Source of the DNA: Fimenecus sp045632525
GTDB lineage: Bacteria; Bacillota; Clostridia; Oscillospirales; Acutalibacteraceae
Length of the DNA: 30,059 nucleotides
NCBI GenBank assembly: GCA_045632525.1
Contig: JAZQWV010000048.1
Location: forward strand, 1 to 30,059
Reading direction: 5' to 3'
The position numbers and the translations under genes are program-made. This document shows positions 29,126 through 30,059 of the stretch, one piece after another. Position 1 is the first letter of the stretch. Each line of letters starts with the position of its first letter. Under the pieces are notes generated by a model. That model had not been told where the DNA came from and made no database searches. It saw only the letters and a program-made list of their open reading frames with translations.

Positions 29126-30059
29126 TTATTTAAAATATTTAATTGCAGCTTCAAACATACGAATATCATATTCACCAGGAACATTTTTATAAAGACCGTC
29201 GCCGATACGCTCACTGTGACCCATTTTACCGAATACACGGCCATCAGGTGAAGTGATACCTTCAATTGCGCACAATGAACCATTTGGGTTAAAGTCAATA
29301 TTAGATGTTGCGTTACCGTCAAGGTCAACATACTGTGTAGCAATCTGACCATTTTTAGCAAGCTCTGCAATAAGCTCAGGAGAAGCAAGGAATTTACCTT
29401 CACCATGAGAAATTGGAACATTCACAACATCACCAACATTCATAAGGCTGAGCCATGGTGATTTTGTTGATGCAATTCTTGTGTGAACAATTCTGCTCTG
29501 GTGACGACTGATGTTATTGAATGTAAGCGTTGGACAATTTTCATCAGTATCAATAATCTTGCCATAAGGAACAAGACCGAGTTTGATAAGTGCCTGGAAA
29601 CCATTACAGATACCGCACATAAGACCATCTCTGTTTTCAAGGAGATCTGTTACTGCATCTTTGATAATTTCGTTTCTGAATACTGCAGTAATGAACTTAC
29701 CTGAACCTTCAGGTTCGTCACCGCCTGAGAATCCGCCAGGGATGAAAATCATCTGTGATTCTTTAATTTTATTTGCAAATTCGTTAACACTCTTAACAAT
29801 ACCTTCTGCAGTTAAGTTGTTAATAACGAAGATTTCGGGCTCAGCACCCGCATCGCGAACCGCCTTTGCAGAATCGTATTCACAGTTCGTGCCGGGGAAT
29901 ACGGGAATAAGCACCTTGGGAGATGCGCACTTAACTGCAGGAGCCTTGCGCTCGGTTACGCTATAAGAAACCGTTTCGGGTTTATCCTCACGAGTCTTGA
30001 TGTTGCAGGAATATACCGATTCAAGCTTGTCCTCGTAGAGTTTATTAAGCTCGCTTACC
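29126..30059 (-). CDS. purL: Phosphoribosylformylglycinamidine synthase PurL, C-terminal part
   Basis: This is the glutaminase end of a single-chain FGAM synthase (about 1,250 residues when complete), the purine enzyme that aminates FGAR using glutamine. The frame stays open to the window edge, so 310 residues are present and the N-terminal part is missing. The glutaminase domain begins at about PKVLIPVFPGTNCEYD and has the nucleophile cysteine in GLMCGICNGFQALIKLG and the histidine-glutamate pair in ISHGEGKF. A GTG near 29914 inside the frame might suggest a separate PurQ, but continuous coding with linker-like sequence upstream (residues such as SELNKLYEDKLE) favours the fused form. Codon choice differs in the part nearest the edge. 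Confidence 0.9.
   Translation of the reverse strand, partial: VSELNKLYEDKLESVYSCNIKTREDKPETVSYSVTERKAPAVKCASPKVLIPVFPGTNCEYDSAKAVRDAGAEPEIFVINNLTAEGIVKSVNEFANKIKESQMIFIPGGFSGGDEPEGSGKFITAVFRNEIIKDAVTDLLENRDGLMCGICNGFQALIKLGLVPYGKIIDTDENCPTLTFNNISRHQSRIVHTRIASTKSPWLSLMNVGDVVNVPISHGEGKFLASPELIAELAKNGQIATQYVDLDGNATSNIDFNPNGSLCAIEGITSPDGRVFGKMGHSERIGDGLYKNVPGEYDIRMFEAAIKYFK

Noticed and set aside
29126..29914. A stand-alone purQ gene starting at the GTG near 29914.
   Set aside because: The frame continues open upstream to the window edge with sequence typical of the linker in single-chain PurL, and no ribosome binding site is seen at the GTG.

Overview
The window looks like a chromosomal segment of a low-GC Gram-positive bacterium, most likely an endospore-forming (or once spore-forming) member of the Clostridia, perhaps Oscillospirales. 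The grounds are SpoIIM-like, CwlD-like, TepA-like and AbrB-like genes, an L-box lysine riboswitch, a single-chain PurL with its own glutaminase domain, AT-rich gaps with TTGACA/TATAAT-type promoters, and AGGAGG-type ribosome binding sites. The genus is inferred loosely. I see no tRNA, rRNA, CRISPR array, transposase or phage structural gene. Most of the window is housekeeping DNA.

Left part (1-7.9 kb): a leftward lysine/diaminopimelate operon asd-dapA-dapB lies behind a lysine riboswitch with its own terminator. Its promoter overlaps, back to back, the promoter of a rightward run queA-tgt (queuosine tRNA modification). yajC (Sec translocase) follows with its own promoter and a terminator, then a TIGR04086-type membrane protein and a SpoIIM-like membrane protein. 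The last gene overlaps tail to tail with a leftward XerC/D-type tyrosine recombinase. A 0.7 kb AT-rich non-coding stretch upstream of the recombinase holds a consensus promoter among short repeats and an operator-like palindrome at the recombinase start.

Middle part (8.5-17.6 kb), all leftward: cwlD-radA-(GME-fold-like protein)-(small membrane protein) form an overlapping operon that continues, past a hairpin, into a P-loop kinase and an HD-domain protein. Next upstream is an independent two-gene unit of extended SDR proteins with its own promoter and terminator. Then comes rpsB-tsf (ribosomal protein S2 and an unusually long elongation factor Ts) behind a structured leader.

Right part (17.6-30 kb): a leftward chain of tightly packed or overlapping genes runs tepA-uppP-ftsK-ygiQ-(ComEC-like MBL hydrolase)-(DUF3006). 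Divergent from tepA is a rightward unit acn-icd-rex, which couples the citrate-to-2-oxoglutarate branch to a NADH-sensing repressor. It ends in a strong two-way terminator shared with an AbrB-like regulator carrying a CxxC/CxxC tail. That regulator's promoter sits in a striking near-palindrome. The 3' part of purL runs off the right edge.

I did not find a clearly new multi-gene system. The best leads are the repeat-decorated promoter in the empty stretch near 8.4 kb, the symmetric promoter of the AbrB-like gene, the uncharacterised gene with a TTG start coupled to radA, the SDR pair, and the enlarged Ts factor.
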